A stretch of DNA of 31,557 nt, taken from the NCBI GenBank assembly GCA_032358255.1, contig JAULBX010028138.1, positions 1 through 31,557 of the forward strand. Direction: 5' to 3'. Below are positions 10,283-20,873 of the stretch, in pieces; within the stretch, counting starts at the first letter, position 1, and each line of letters begins with the position of its first letter. The translations under genes and the position numbers were made by a program. The stretch comes from Heterotrichella gracilis (taxonomy: Eukaryota; Sar; Xanthophyceae; Tribonematales; Xanthonemataceae). Under the pieces are notes generated by a model, which worked only from the letters and a program-made list of their open reading frames with translations, made no database searches and had not been told where the DNA came from.

Positions 10283-11738
10283 ACGAGTCCCCTGCAGCTA
10301 ACCGTGCAATGTAGGGTTTTAGGGTTTATGGTTAGAGTCTGGCCAGACTGGTCCCCATGGGTTTCACACATTAGGGTTTACAGGCTGTTGGAAAATTTTG
10401 ACTCTAATGCTCATAGTGCGCTGGTAATGAGGGAACACCCCGTGGTGCCATTGATGAATTTGTGGACCTTGCATTGACAGCCACTGGTCAGTCCTCATGG
10501 AGAGTAGCTAGCAGTTCATATGCCGCCTAATTTATCTGGAAGTTTTGGCGTTGAATTTCCGATATCCGCGCATGCGTACATATGTATTTACGTCCACTTT
10601 CAGTGGGCATACCAGCCTGGGGTTCAGGGGTGTGGACTTTGGAGGGCTGCCAGCTGGGGATGCCAATCGTATTGGCATTTATTATTGCACAGCGTGCTAA
10701 GCCTGCGTGACAAGTGTTTGTATTCTGGTTGCGCTTTTTCAGTGTGGTGGCAATTTCGGTGTGGTGGTAATACCAGTTTCAGTGTAAACGATTCCAAATC
10801 GCCCTATTTCACTGTGGGCTGTTTTCGAGCTACATTTTGCGCCGACCACAACCAACAAACAGCTGGGACGAACCCTTCCGCCCTGCATGGTTTCTCAACA
10901 TGGGTCTCAACCCTGCGCTGCCCCCATTTGGGAAGGTGGAGTACACACCTTGACAGTGTTTTGTGTGAACCACTGTTTCCCTGGTTTTCCGTGGGTTAGT
11001 GTCTCCCTTGCTGGAGTGTGTCTCCTCTCAGTGACTTCAAAAGGTGAATGGTGCTGTCATATGTTGTGACAAACCCTGACCAAACAGGTGCACACCCAAC
11101 TATTGGTTTTGTCCACTGTGATCGACTGTGTAGTCTTGCAACTGGCAATTGTATCTGTATTTGCGCCACAGCGAGCTACAGGCTGGATGGGTGGTGCATA
11201 TCTGACGGCATGCCACAGATGTGGCGACCCGATTACCATCCACACCGTAAGGGGTGGTGCTGGGTAGGGTTGTAATGCCTTGTCCCTTAAACCTGGCGCT
11301 AGCTAGCTATGTATAGCTGTTGGTATGGTAACGTTGCAGCGTCTACTCCAACCTCGTAGCCCGACTCTCGTCATGACCTGCGGGTCAACAACTGTGGCCA
11401 CGGGGCATACATGAGGGCATCACAAAAGGATGGCAGCTGGTGTGGAGCTGCTCGCGTCTCCACAGGTTCGCGCATTTGCATGCATGCATATATTGCCGTA
11501 CGCAGATGCATGCATGCATAAACACCCTTGGGCTACATGTCACTTACCAAAGTCGATTATAAGCTAGATGCCTACCAGACACTTAACGTAAGCTAGTTGC
11601 CTACCAGAACCTGTCTACTAAACTTCTTGTGAAAGGATACAGTTTTTTGTCTTCCATCCCGACCAAATCAAAACAATGCATGTGTGGGCCCACACCCAGC
11701 AAAACCGCGACAGCCCGCTAGTGGTACAAGGGTTTGCC
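10283..11738. other. Spacer between BTB copies 5 and 6
   Basis: No gene recognised. It contains telomere-type strings near 10315 and 10366, two TGCATGCATGCATA strings near 11476 and 11505, and a short direct repeat (AAGCTAG(A/T)TGCCTACCAGA) near 11562 and 11590. A 159-codon open frame at 10520-10999 shows no motif and no splice partner. Confidence 0.45.
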
Positions 11739-13760
11739 ATGGAGCTGCCCCTGTACTTGGACGAGTCAGCGACCTTGCAGCGCACAAGCAGCAACGTCGC
11801 CAGCCTGGTTGACAGTGCTGACGTGGAGCTCAAAACCATCCCAGCACACAGCCAGGTCCTGTCTTGCTTCTCTGGGCTGCTGTGCTCCCTGCTGACTTCA
11901 GTTAGACAGGGTTTAAACCAGTCCTGATCAGCCCACGTGCCCCTAGGCTTACACCACCCCCATTTGGGTCAGGTGCTGTCTTGCTTCCATAGAGTGCTGT
12001 GCTCCCTTGACCTCATTCAAGGTTAGGTATAAATCCGCCCATGTGCCCCTAGGCTGACACCTTCCCCCTTGGGTCAGGGGCTGTCTTGCTTCTCTCTAGT
12101 GCTGTGCCCTCAACTTGCCTCCTTTAGGGTCAAGGGTTTAGACCAGTTCTTAGACAGGAGCTGTCGTGCTGAAACCCTCAACCCTTAACCCTCAACCCTG
12201 ACAATGCCCTACAGGTGCTGTCCTGCTTCTCTGGGCAGCTGTGCTCCCTTCTGGCCGCCTCTAAAGGCTGCTCTACGGACGGAACAACGCGCATCAACCT
12301 GGACAGAGCAACAGGCCAGAAGTTCAGCTATGAGGACGTGGTGCTGCTGCTGCAACACATGTATGGAGGGCCAGGCAAGCCCGCCATCAAAGACGTGAGA
12401 CACAACCCTCGCCCACCACCTCTGATATTCTGCTGTATAGTGCACCTGTGTACAGATCGAAACGTTGGAACCCACCTGCCACAATCCAGACCGCACTGCC
12501 AACAAGTGTTTCCACTGCTGGGCACAACCAAAATGCCCTTCCCACTATCACATGGACAGGTTTTGGCAGAGGTTGTGGCCCACTCTATTTGTGCACACAT
12601 ACATCCCTTAGGGGGATTCCCCCCCACCCCTCCCCTCCCCCCACCAATAACCCTCCCCCACCCCCCCACCCCCCACCCATGAGCGCAGCGCCTCACTGCC
12701 ATGCATGGCGGGCAGGCCACCAACCGGGCAGCCACCCTTCCACCTGACACGCATGACCGGCTGGCAGCTGACACCCACTGGTGATCATACAAGCTTCACC
12801 ACTTTTCCCTGGTCGCCCTGTGCACGGCCCATACACAAGCAGCGAGGCGCCCCCCACCCCCCCCACCCACCCCACCCCCCACCCGTGTGCAGCTGCAGGA
12901 GGCACAGCGCCTGACTGCCAAGGCCAGGGGCTGCCCATACGTCCAACCAAGGTGCCACCCTTCCATCTCACATGCATAACCTTACAACCCTGACCAGCTG
13001 ACACCCACCGGTGATCATACAAGCCTCCCCACGCTCCCCACCCTATGCGCACAAGCAGCGAGGGAGGCGCCCCCCACCTGCCTACCTCCCACCCCTGTGC
13101 AGCTGCAGGAGGCCCAGCGCATGACCACCCTTGCAGACTTCTTTGACGCCGAAGCTTTGCGCTACAAGATCGAGCTCTACTACGACCACGAGTTCCGGAT
13201 GAACGAGCTGGGCCAAGGGAACCTGCTTGACCTGACAGCCATCGCCAACAAGTGGAAGATGAAGCGGCTCATGGCGCACTGCATACAGCAGATCTTCAAC
13301 CGGGGGCTAGCCGCAGGCACAACTGCGGCTGAAGCAGGTGAGAACCATGAACTAGCAAGGGAAAAGTGGGCAAAACCGGTTAGTGATTTGTTGGATACCA
13401 AGCAACATGTCAGGGCATGACCAGCCTCTGAGGATGGACCTCACTGTGTCTCACAGCCTTACGTTCAATGAGACGCATATAACCAAACAACAGTATTTTT
13501 TTGTTGCAGCTAAGAAGCTGAAGGACCTTGATCCAGCCATCCTGGTAGACATTCTGGCGCACGCTTTGTGCAGCAGCGGCCACCAGCTCCCACCCGTGAC
13601 CGCTGCAGCAGCAGCACCGCAGCGCCATCACTACCACCATCAGCAGCAGCAGCAGCAAGTGGTGCAGCCGCGCTGCGCACAGGCCAGTTTTCCTCCTGGG
13701 CTATCACCTACACCTGGCTGGAGAAGCTGTGGGAGGGGGAGGAGGAGGGGTAGGGCATGA
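11739..13760 (+). CDS. BTB/POZ domain protein, copy 6 (best preserved)
   Basis: Four exons join in frame: 11739-11855, 12215-12394, 13103-13337 and 13510-13760 (260 aa). The start is MELPLYL in a gccATGG context. BTB core: VASLVDSADVELKTIPAHSQ, VLSCFSGQLCSLLAAS, TDGTTRINLD, FSYEDVVLLLQHMYGGPGK (about residues 20-99). The following helical region has ADFFDAEALRYKIELYYDHE, NLLDLTAIANKWKMKRLMAH (about 107-155) and KKLKDLDPAILVDILAHAL. The family's end signature FSSWAITYTWLEKLWEG is present at 13687-13740 but in another frame, after a CAG/CAC-rich stretch (CAG5-CAA at 13641-13657). The in-frame end is therefore an unrelated RGRRRGRA tail, probably from an indel in that stretch. BTB proteins act as dimerising or cullin-3 adaptor modules; no partner domain is visible. 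The first intron is absent from copies 1 and 5. Confidence 0.72.
11856..12214 (+). repeat. Intron built of tandem copies of its exon boundary
   Basis: The cassette AG|G-x-GCTGTC-x-TGCT-TC recurs at 11856 (the donor itself, gtcctgtcttgc), 11973, 12078, 12158 and 12215 (the real acceptor, AG|GTGCTGTCCTGC). Spacing shrinks from 117 to 105, 80 and 57 bp. Copies 11973 and 12078 also keep the 'gtgctgtg' and 'cccctaggctnacacc' parts. The first and last copies serve as donor and acceptor. Confidence 0.85.
12640..13102 (+). repeat. About 210-bp tandem repeats with a decoy exon
   Basis: In the second intron of BTB copy 6, a unit made of a C-rich tract, a 'cagcgc..actgcc' exon start, a 'ccacccttccacctgacac' segment, 'gctgacacccac.ggtgatcatacaag' and 'acaagcagcgag' is repeated. 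The exon-start string occurs at 12686, 12905 and 13115 (the real exon). The middle copy keeps a full acceptor (gtgtgcag|ctgcaggaggcacag at 12893) and reads LQEAQRLTAKARG, compared with LQEAQRMTTLADF in the real exon at 13103. Confidence 0.85.
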
Positions 13761-13901
13761 TGTCTGGTGGATGGGTGGGGGAGGGCTTTTCATGGAGATG
13801 GTCACATGAGGGGGTACATGCTGCGCACATGCCAGTTTTCCTCCTGGGCTACCACCTACACCTGGCTGGAGAAGCTGTGGGAGGGGGAGGAGGACCAGTG
13901 A
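13673..13901 (+). repeat. Tandem duplication of the 3' end of BTB copy 6
   Basis: The segment 13673-13745 (ctgcgcacaggccagttttcc...) recurs at 13821-13893, period 148, with very few changes. It includes the whole SSWA(I/T)TYTWLEKLWEGEE signature. The second copy ends EEDQ and a stop at about 13901. Between them lies a stop and a GGGTGGGGGAGG-type spacer. Confidence 0.85.
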
Positions 13902-14099
13902 AGGAGGGTAGTGGCTGAGATATGGCCCCGGCGACGCCTGGCGAGACGAGGATGATCCATTGTCAAGCGATTTGAAGTGGGTTGTCAATACCCCCGCTCT
14001 CGAATTGACATGGTGGGTCAAGCCGGTCTGAAGCATTCAATACAACACTGGGGACACGCGTGCAACCACAGGTACATGCCTTGCAGAGACACCTCAAGG

Positions 14100-14104
14100 T
14101 GTAA
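14100..14104 (+). terminator. Candidate poly(A) signal for BTB copy 6
   Basis: TGTAA lies about 340 bases after the stop of BTB copy 6 and about 200 bases after the duplicated 3' end. TGTAA is the usual chlorophyte poly(A) signal. The motif alone is weak evidence. Confidence 0.3.
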
Positions 14105-14165
14105 TCCCAGCAATCTGGGTGCCGCATGCATGTGTTTTCAGGATGGTGGTCATGCACCGCGCATG

Positions 14166-14337
14166 CTCACGGCATGTGTTCAGTACGCGTCCAACTGGCT
14201 TAGTAGTACTCGAATGAAGTTCGCCCTACCCTAGATTGTCCAATTGGTTAACCTGGCAGATCTGAAAGTTTAGGTAGGGTGAAGTTCATTCGAGTATTTC
14301 ACAGCCAGTTGGACGCATGTTGAAAGCACGCCGTGAG
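14166..14337. repeat. Foldback element, 65-base arms
   Basis: Arms 14166-14230 and 14273-14337 are complementary over 65 positions without a gap, by eye about four fifths identical. Perfect runs include GCGTCCAACTGGCT and TACTCGAATGAA. The loop is 42 bases. No clear target-site duplication is seen next to the arms. It could be a MITE-like element, a small-RNA precursor or a relic of an inverted duplication. Confidence 0.8.
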
Positions 14338-15690
14338 GATAGAACTAATTTTCAAAAGCGTTATGTTTGGTAGGACAATAGGGCACTGCGTGACGCGCTG
14401 TAGGGAGGCCCAGAGCCACATGGGCTGACCTGGCGTTACGTGCTTTAGCTGCGTTGACACCCTGGCAAGCTTTCGCTTGGCACTCTGCCAATGTGGCACA
14501 TCAGCGATGATTGCAAATTCTGAGGAATTTCCTCTTTGAAGGAATGGAGCGCCACAGCATGTATGTGCACTTGGCCAAGCCTTTGAGGCCCATCCGGTGT
14601 AACACCTTGCAGCAAGCTTTCAAAGACTGTCTAAGACTGGCTTGTCAATGACCAACCATTCAAACGGCCGTTCTGTCAGTGATCTGAGTTTGTAAATTTG
14701 TTCAACGATCGTCTTCATTTGATGAAGGTTCAGCAACGAATGTGCAATATAGGGTGCATTTACAAATAAATTTGAAATAATTGATTTACCCTTCAACTGT
14801 AGAACCGCCGGTTACCTACGGCGTATCGGTGCCAGGTGCTTTCTTTTAAGAATTCACTCTGGCTCAGATCTGAGAGCCATATTTAAAATTTCATACTAAG
14901 TTTGCTATGCTGAAAACACATACTGCATGATTCAATTGTTGCATGCACCTAGCTTGGATACTGCCTATGCGATAGATGTACTGGAGTCCTCGGGACCATG
15001 CCAGTAACAACTGTGGCACTGCAAATACTGAAGTTCACGTGAAGCAAATCTGTTGCAAAACCTTCCCAAAGCATGCGAGGAAAGTACGCGGCGGCCGTAC
15101 TATGGACACTTGGTATTGATAAACACACAATATGGAGGCCATCAAAAATGTGATGGCGGGTGAGGTTTCAAAAATCATAGAAAGCGCTGCACACTACTAC
15201 ACTGCTCAAAAATAGATTGATATGGGCCCCCAGGCGTACTACCAGACCAGCAAACTATATATCTATCATGACTAAAGCCATACCCTATATGCACCCAACA
15301 GAACCATAAGGTCATGCGTTTGGCGTTCATTGTATGCAAAAACAGATAGCGGGTGGATGTACAGCATTCTTTGGTCCTAACAAGCTACAATAATTGGAAA
15401 ATCACACATGGATTGTGGGCAAAGCACAACATCAAGGGTGTTGCTTGAAAAACACTGCAATTGTCTGCTTTCTAAAACCTGTGTACTTGCGGCATTATAT
15501 AGCAGCAGCTAAGCCCCAATATGACCAGCAGATGCACGCCCCGCCACCTGCTATCCCCAGCAATTCTGGAAGTTGCCATCGCCCCTCCCACATGCCCATT
15601 CCTTGCACAGGCACCTGCCCTCATGTCACGCTCAAGCACTGTGGCTGTGCCGCTATGGCACCAACACAGGCAGCTACCCCACAGCTGCAG

Positions 15691-18600
15691 TCACTGCTCC
15701 TCCTCTCTCAAGCTCTCCAGCACCTCATCCAGGTGGCGCAACTCATCCCGCTCCAGCACGTACAGGTGGTGCGTGCGCAGGTACAGCACCACTGACGCGC
15801 TGCACGCCAACAGCTGCATAGCCGCTAGCATAAGGAGGGAATATCTGCGGGGAGCAGCAGAAGGGGGTATGAGATGATGGTGTGTGTGTGGGGAGGGGAT
15901 TGGGGGTGTTAATCAAGGGCTACTATTATTTTGCCCTTGCTGAGTGCCGGGGTTGGAGGGTGCCAAAGAAAAGTTGCTCATTTTAAAGTGTGAGCCATGC
16001 CTAGACATGGATCCAAAGTAGAAATGCACGACTTCTGTAACCTACACCTAAGTGCGCAGGTCGTCCTGTTGCGCTGTGTACAGCAGGCAGGTGGCCTTTT
16101 TGTCTTGCCAGTCATCCTGGCCAGCCCACATGCACTGTCGCGCCAGAAGTGGGTAGTGCACCCCAACGTGTGCACGCAGAGGTGGGCAGTCCATCCAGCA
16201 CATGTCAATCACGCACGCCTGTGCTTGCAACCATGCGCCCACCTGTAGCAATCCGACCCTATGCAGATGTCAAAGGGGTCCTTGTGGCGGCGCATCACGT
16301 GCGCATACACCCCCCCTGCCAGCCGCGTGTTGAGCAGGTAGTTTGCCACCGAGGGGCCAATCTGCAGCATGGAGTAGTGCGTGGCAAAGTGCTCCAGGCC
16401 AAACAGCTCCGACACCAGGGCCGGCATGAGCGAGAAGTGGGCGCCCAGGGTGAAGCCGCACAGCAGGGAAGAGGGGTAGAGCAGGGCCGGGGTGGCAAAG
16501 GCGGTGAAGAGGAGGTTGGCGGCGGCAATGGCGGCAACGATCGCCAGGAAGATTGACCTGCGGAAGAGGAGGATGGGGGGCTTGAGAGTGGGTGGCAGCG
16601 GCTGTGGTAAGCAAGGCGTTGGGGTGAAGGGCATTGAATTCTTTAAGAGGCTTTACTGGCCAGCTTTAATTCTCTGCGCTTATCGCACTGTGGGGACAGC
16701 AATGAATGATGGTCAAGCACAAAGCAACCCTTCTATCCGCATCGGTGACAACATGTCAAAGCAGCCAGCGGCAGCAACTTCAGCCAGGAATATCCACAGA
16801 ACTGATGTGCCGCCAAGCTTGCAGTGGGCGCATATGCCGGACAGCTAATTTTCCATGCAGTACATTTGCAAAGATGCTTCTAAATTCCATGATTTATCAC
16901 ATAAAAATAATATGCATATTTTTCAATATTCATATAAAAACTGTGACTGTAATCCTGTTAACTCCGGCAAATACTCCACAAACGAAGGTGTAGCCAGTAT
17001 TCATACCTTGCCGTGCCATACTTGTGCAGCACGTGCTCCGGGCCAAACCCCCCGACCAGCCTGCCCGCCGCATTGGCCACCGAAAACAGCGACACATACA
17101 CGTCCTGCGCGTCATGGTGCCCCCCCAGGCTCTGCACCAGCTGGCCAAAGTTGTTGAGCAGGGTGAGGTTGGCACCCGTGCCCACGAAGAAGGCCAGGAA
17201 CAGGAGCCAGAAATCCGTGGATTTCAGGCATTTCGAGGGGGTCATGTCTGGCAGCTCGGTGACTGTGACACTGCCTGGGTGCAGGCGCTTGATGAGGGGC
17301 TCGGTGGGGTCGGATTGGTACTCGTCCCAGGGGAAGAGCATGGGTTGGGAGGGTGGGGGTGGGGGTGCGGGCGCGTGGAGGAACTCCGCTGAGGTCCAGG
17401 AGAAGCTGACCTTGGAGCTGCACCTGAGAAAGGATGCAAGACAAAATAGGGATTAATCACTTGTCGGATCGTTGATTTTTCTTGATGAAGGGATTGAATT
17501 AAACTATAATTACAAGCAGTAATAGGACAAAGCAGAGCAACATTTCAGGGACGGGCACCACAGAGACAAAACAGAAGCAGGATTGATAAGAACAGGGCCC
17601 CAATAAGAATAGGGGCAGGAATGCAGGCAAAAATCCTTACACCTCAAACAGAACAGGTGCAGGACGGGCAGCAAAATGGGGGCAGGAGCCGCACCTGATG
17701 GAAGGCCCGCTTTCCGTGTCGGCCACATAGGGCACCCGGTTGACCCGAGTCACCTGCTGGCCCACATTCTCAGACCCCGCGCCCGACCGCGCATGAGGGG
17801 GCGCCAATGCGCCCCCCGTGATGAGGTGGCTCAGGTCGGACCCCGACCCCGAGGGCGCGTGGTGCGTGAGGGTGATGCCCGGCGGGATGGGCAGCGGCTG
17901 CAGGTGGCACTGGCTGAGCCCCGAGATGGAGATGGGCAGGCTCGGCTGCCTGCTGACGGGGCTGACGGGGACGTCCACGGAGCGGCGGGGGTTGGGGTTG
18001 AGGTTGAGTGAGGCCCCCATGCGCCTGCGCTCGTTGCTGGCCACAGCCAGTGAGGCCAGCAGGCGGGCGTCCTCGGGCAGGAGGTGGGCGGAAGACGGCG
18101 CCCACGGGGTGATGCCGCCACCTCCACCACCACCAGCAGCAGCAGCAGCGCTGGTCCCTGCCCTGGAGGAGGCGGCTACCCAAGGGGGGAAACCGCCACC
18201 GCCACAGCCACCAGCACTTGCGCTGGAACCTGCCCTGGAGGGGCCCGGCATCCAAGAGGACGGCCCACCGCCAGCACCTGCGGCAGCGCTGCTCCCTGCC
18301 CTGGGTGTAGCGCCCCCCCTCGCTGCCAAGCCAGCCGCCGTGCTGGCTGCCACGCTGGGGATGCCGCTGGCACTGGTCACAAACGGGAAGGGCGGGTGGT
18401 AGCCTGGCTGTGCACCGGATGGATTTATCTCTGCACCTAGGGGACCGATGCCCTCGACAACCGACCCCCATGGCCCCTCCCTGCCGCCGCTGCAGCTGCG
18501 GGTGTGTCGGGGCATGCCCACCGGGCGCGCACCCTCCTGCGTCTCGCTCGCGCTCCTCCCCCCCAGCGGCAGCCGGAGGGTGGCGGCGGTCGGGATGGGC

Positions 18601-20873
18601 GACTGCCGCCGCGACTGGCTGCGACTGGTGCTGCGGCTGGAGCTGCGGCTGGTGCCCTGGAGGTGGCTGTGGCTGGTGCTGTGGCTGCGCCTGCAGCTGC
18701 TGCTGGATTTTTGGGAGTCCTCCAAATCCCCAGACAGCCTTGCGGAGACGGCCCACAACCCACCCGTCCCCAGCGGCACCATCATTAAGGGCAGCAGCAG
18801 CGCCAGGGCAGCGCTGAGGATGAGGTAGTTCTGCGTCTTGGTGAGGAAGAAGACGTGGTCCACGATGGCGTGCATGAGCAGCACCACCGCCAGCATGCAC
18901 ACAATCTGGTACGCCAAGGCAAACCGCACACCTGCGTGGGGGAGCAGGGGATCAGCATGCGCGCCAGAAGGCATCTTCTGTTAATCATGCAAAGGCGAAC
19001 TGCGCGCTTATGTGGCCAGAAAAACCCCCTACTGTACGGCATGCGTAATGCGGCGCCTTCAGCAACCAGACCCTGGCCGTTGGCCTACAGGTAATCGCCA
19101 ATTTGTATTTGACTCAACGACTCTGGAGTGCTCCCAATAACCCTGCACCAGAACGCTGCCTCTTACCTGTAAGAGGAATCAGGTGCCCCCGCCATGGTGC
19201 CACACTGTGTAGGGTTTGGTGCACCATAACCTCAAGTGCAACCTCCTGCTAGGGTTTAGGGTTTTGGCGCCAGCCTCACCTGTGGTGCACCGCCTGTCGG
19301 GCGCCGGCAGCTCGCTGCGCTGTATGAAGGGCACATGGTTGATGAAGGGCAGCGAAAGCAGCCCCACCACCAGTGGACCCACTGCCAGGAACACCAGGAA
19401 GGAGGCAGCGGAGGGCTCAAAGAGCGCCACATACAGGCTCACGCACAGGCTGGCGCTCAGCCCCAGCAGGGCTTTGAGCAGGCCCACCACTGTTCCCCGC
19501 TGGTCGGGGAAGTTGCGCACGTTGGTGGCGATGGCGGCGGTGTCTGGGAGCAAAGGAAGGGTTTGGTGAGGGTGGTCCAAAGGCGTGGGTATTGCTCGTT
19601 GTACAGGTGGGGAACCACAACGCCACATGATATGGGTTTGGTGGTGCCATTGGTTCCCAACGCAAGTGCAGTGTGCAGGGAATTAAGCGGGGCTATTGGC
19701 AGTATCTTGGCGGACTACAGCATAGTGCACATACTGTGTGTTAAATGCCCAGTGGTCACACTGCTGCTGTTGGTGCACTGAGGTGTGCGGTGCAGTCTGT
19801 GGCTCCAGCGCCTGGGCACTTACCTGTCCAGAAGTTCCCAGTTACTCCCACCACCGCAAAGAGCACCAGCTGCCAGTATTTGGCCTGGATGGCCCGTGTA
19901 GCCGCTAGCCATAGTCCAAAGTGGCCCACGCTTGTGAGCACTATGCCTATTGCTGCTGTTACCCTGCGAGCCAAGTCACAAAGTGAGATATTAGAAGCCT
20001 GTTTCAGGAGTAGAGTAGCATATAGCTCAGCGTGTGAGGCCACTCAGAGGTTGCATGGGTGCAGGGCTGTGTTCTGGTGTAAGTGACAGCTGTACCTAGC
20101 AGGCAAACAACTGGAGCTTCTAACAGTTGCTGCTAGCAGCCATTGTTAGAAGAAGCTGTGGGTGCTTAGGGCACAGGTGTGTGTCAGTGCGTCTGCGATG
20201 CGCTGTTCGTGTGCACGCTGTGGTGGAATGGCGTCGTGTCGTGGTTTTACAGACGTCAGTGTTCCTGCCTGAAGCGCCACTGGCGCCGCCCGAGGTTTTG
20301 TTTGCTAGATGCGTGAGCCAAGGCTGCAGCCAGCGGCCATACACATTCGAAAGAGTAAACACTGCAACGCCTTGAAGCAAGAAGCACGGACGTATACCAC
20401 CACTAGCCTTTGGTACACTTGGTACAGCGCCTCCCATTCCAGGAAAATTACCGAATCAACTGGCCACACACGATGTCCAGGCAGGACAGCCTAATACAAC
20501 ACCTGGACTTGTCAATAGGAAGGTTGCTTGCTTCCTCGTACAGACAGGACAGCAAAGGTATCCCAGGGTCCGGGGGAACCGAAACGGCACCAGGTGGTTT
20601 TGCCATAAACCGCATTCCGCAACCACTTCAAAGTCCGTACCTTGGTCCGAGTCCATGCCTGTGCCTCAGCAGATCGTACAGGAATCCTGGGAAGATTGAA
20701 AAGTAGCCTGGCGAGATCAACGGCGCTGCGATTCCCTCCAACTGGGAAGGAGTGAGGTTCAAAGCTGTTTTCAGGTCAGTTGCGTAAATGGAGAACGCGT
20801 ACACCAAACCGGTCACCGATAGCTGTAAGAAACCAGAAGCTATCAGGGTGTGCCACTTGTTAACGTACACCAT
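15691..20873 (-). CDS. Nodulin-like MFS transporter, seven exons, 919 aa
   Basis: Exons on the - strand: 20873-20641, 19963-19824, 19543-19280, 18931-17695, 17423-17007, 16557-16243 and 15844-15691. All have GT-AG borders and the joins are in frame (2760 nt). The start MVYVNKWHTLIASGFLQLS followed by VTGLVYAFSIYA, and the GTVVGLLKALLGLSASL block with preceding TNVRNFP, identify the nodulin-like/NFD4 family of major facilitator membrane proteins. The second half has DFWLLFLAFFVGTGANLTLL, NNFGQLVQSLG, YVSLFSVANAAGRLVGGF and LGAHFSLMPALVSELFGLEH, all typical of this family. About 12-14 membrane segments are visible. The substrate is unknown, as for most of the family. Between the eighth and ninth segments lies a long hydrophilic loop, about residues 290-645, rich in S, R, G, A and P; family members usually have a much shorter one. 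The last exon encodes a final membrane helix and the tail HLDEVLESLREEEQ. Confidence 0.88.
18093..18302 (-). repeat. Three tandem 22-24-residue repeats in the transporter loop
   Basis: Inside the large fourth exon the protein repeats RAGSSAAAGAGGGPSSWMPG, RAGSSASAGGCGGGGFPPW and [20 protein letters not shown] (followed by W). The repeats start at 18302, 18236 and 18164, with periods of 66 and 72 bases. Upstream in the same loop is an SR-rich segment (SRSSSRSTSRSQSRRQSP). The frame is open across the whole exon, which argues that this loop is translated. Confidence 0.8.

Larger units (their letters stand above)
13902..15690. other. Intergenic region with a foldback, no gene
   Basis: Between BTB copy 6 (+) and the transporter 3' end (-), so the flanking genes converge here. 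The only clear structure is the inverted repeat at 14166-14337. No motif-bearing open frame was found. TGTAA at 14100 could end BTB copy 6 transcripts. The complement TTACA at 14760 would serve the - strand but is far from the transporter stop. Confidence 0.5.

Noticed and set aside
10520..10999. 159-codon open frame between BTB copies 5 and 6
   Set aside because: No recognisable domain, no splice-linked neighbours, and composition like its surroundings.
12395..12850. Open frames of up to 155 codons running through the second intron of BTB copy 6
   Set aside because: They are read-through of exon 2 past a GTGAGA donor into C-rich repeat; the family match stops at the donor.
15394..15877. + strand open frames of up to 133 codons
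   Set aside because: They overlap the last transporter exon on the opposite strand, which encodes a membrane helix and fits the phase; the + frames have no motif.
17818..18828. Long + strand open frames of 118-194 codons
   Set aside because: They are antisense shadows of the GC-rich transporter loop. The - strand exon has membrane segments on both sides and matching splice phases.
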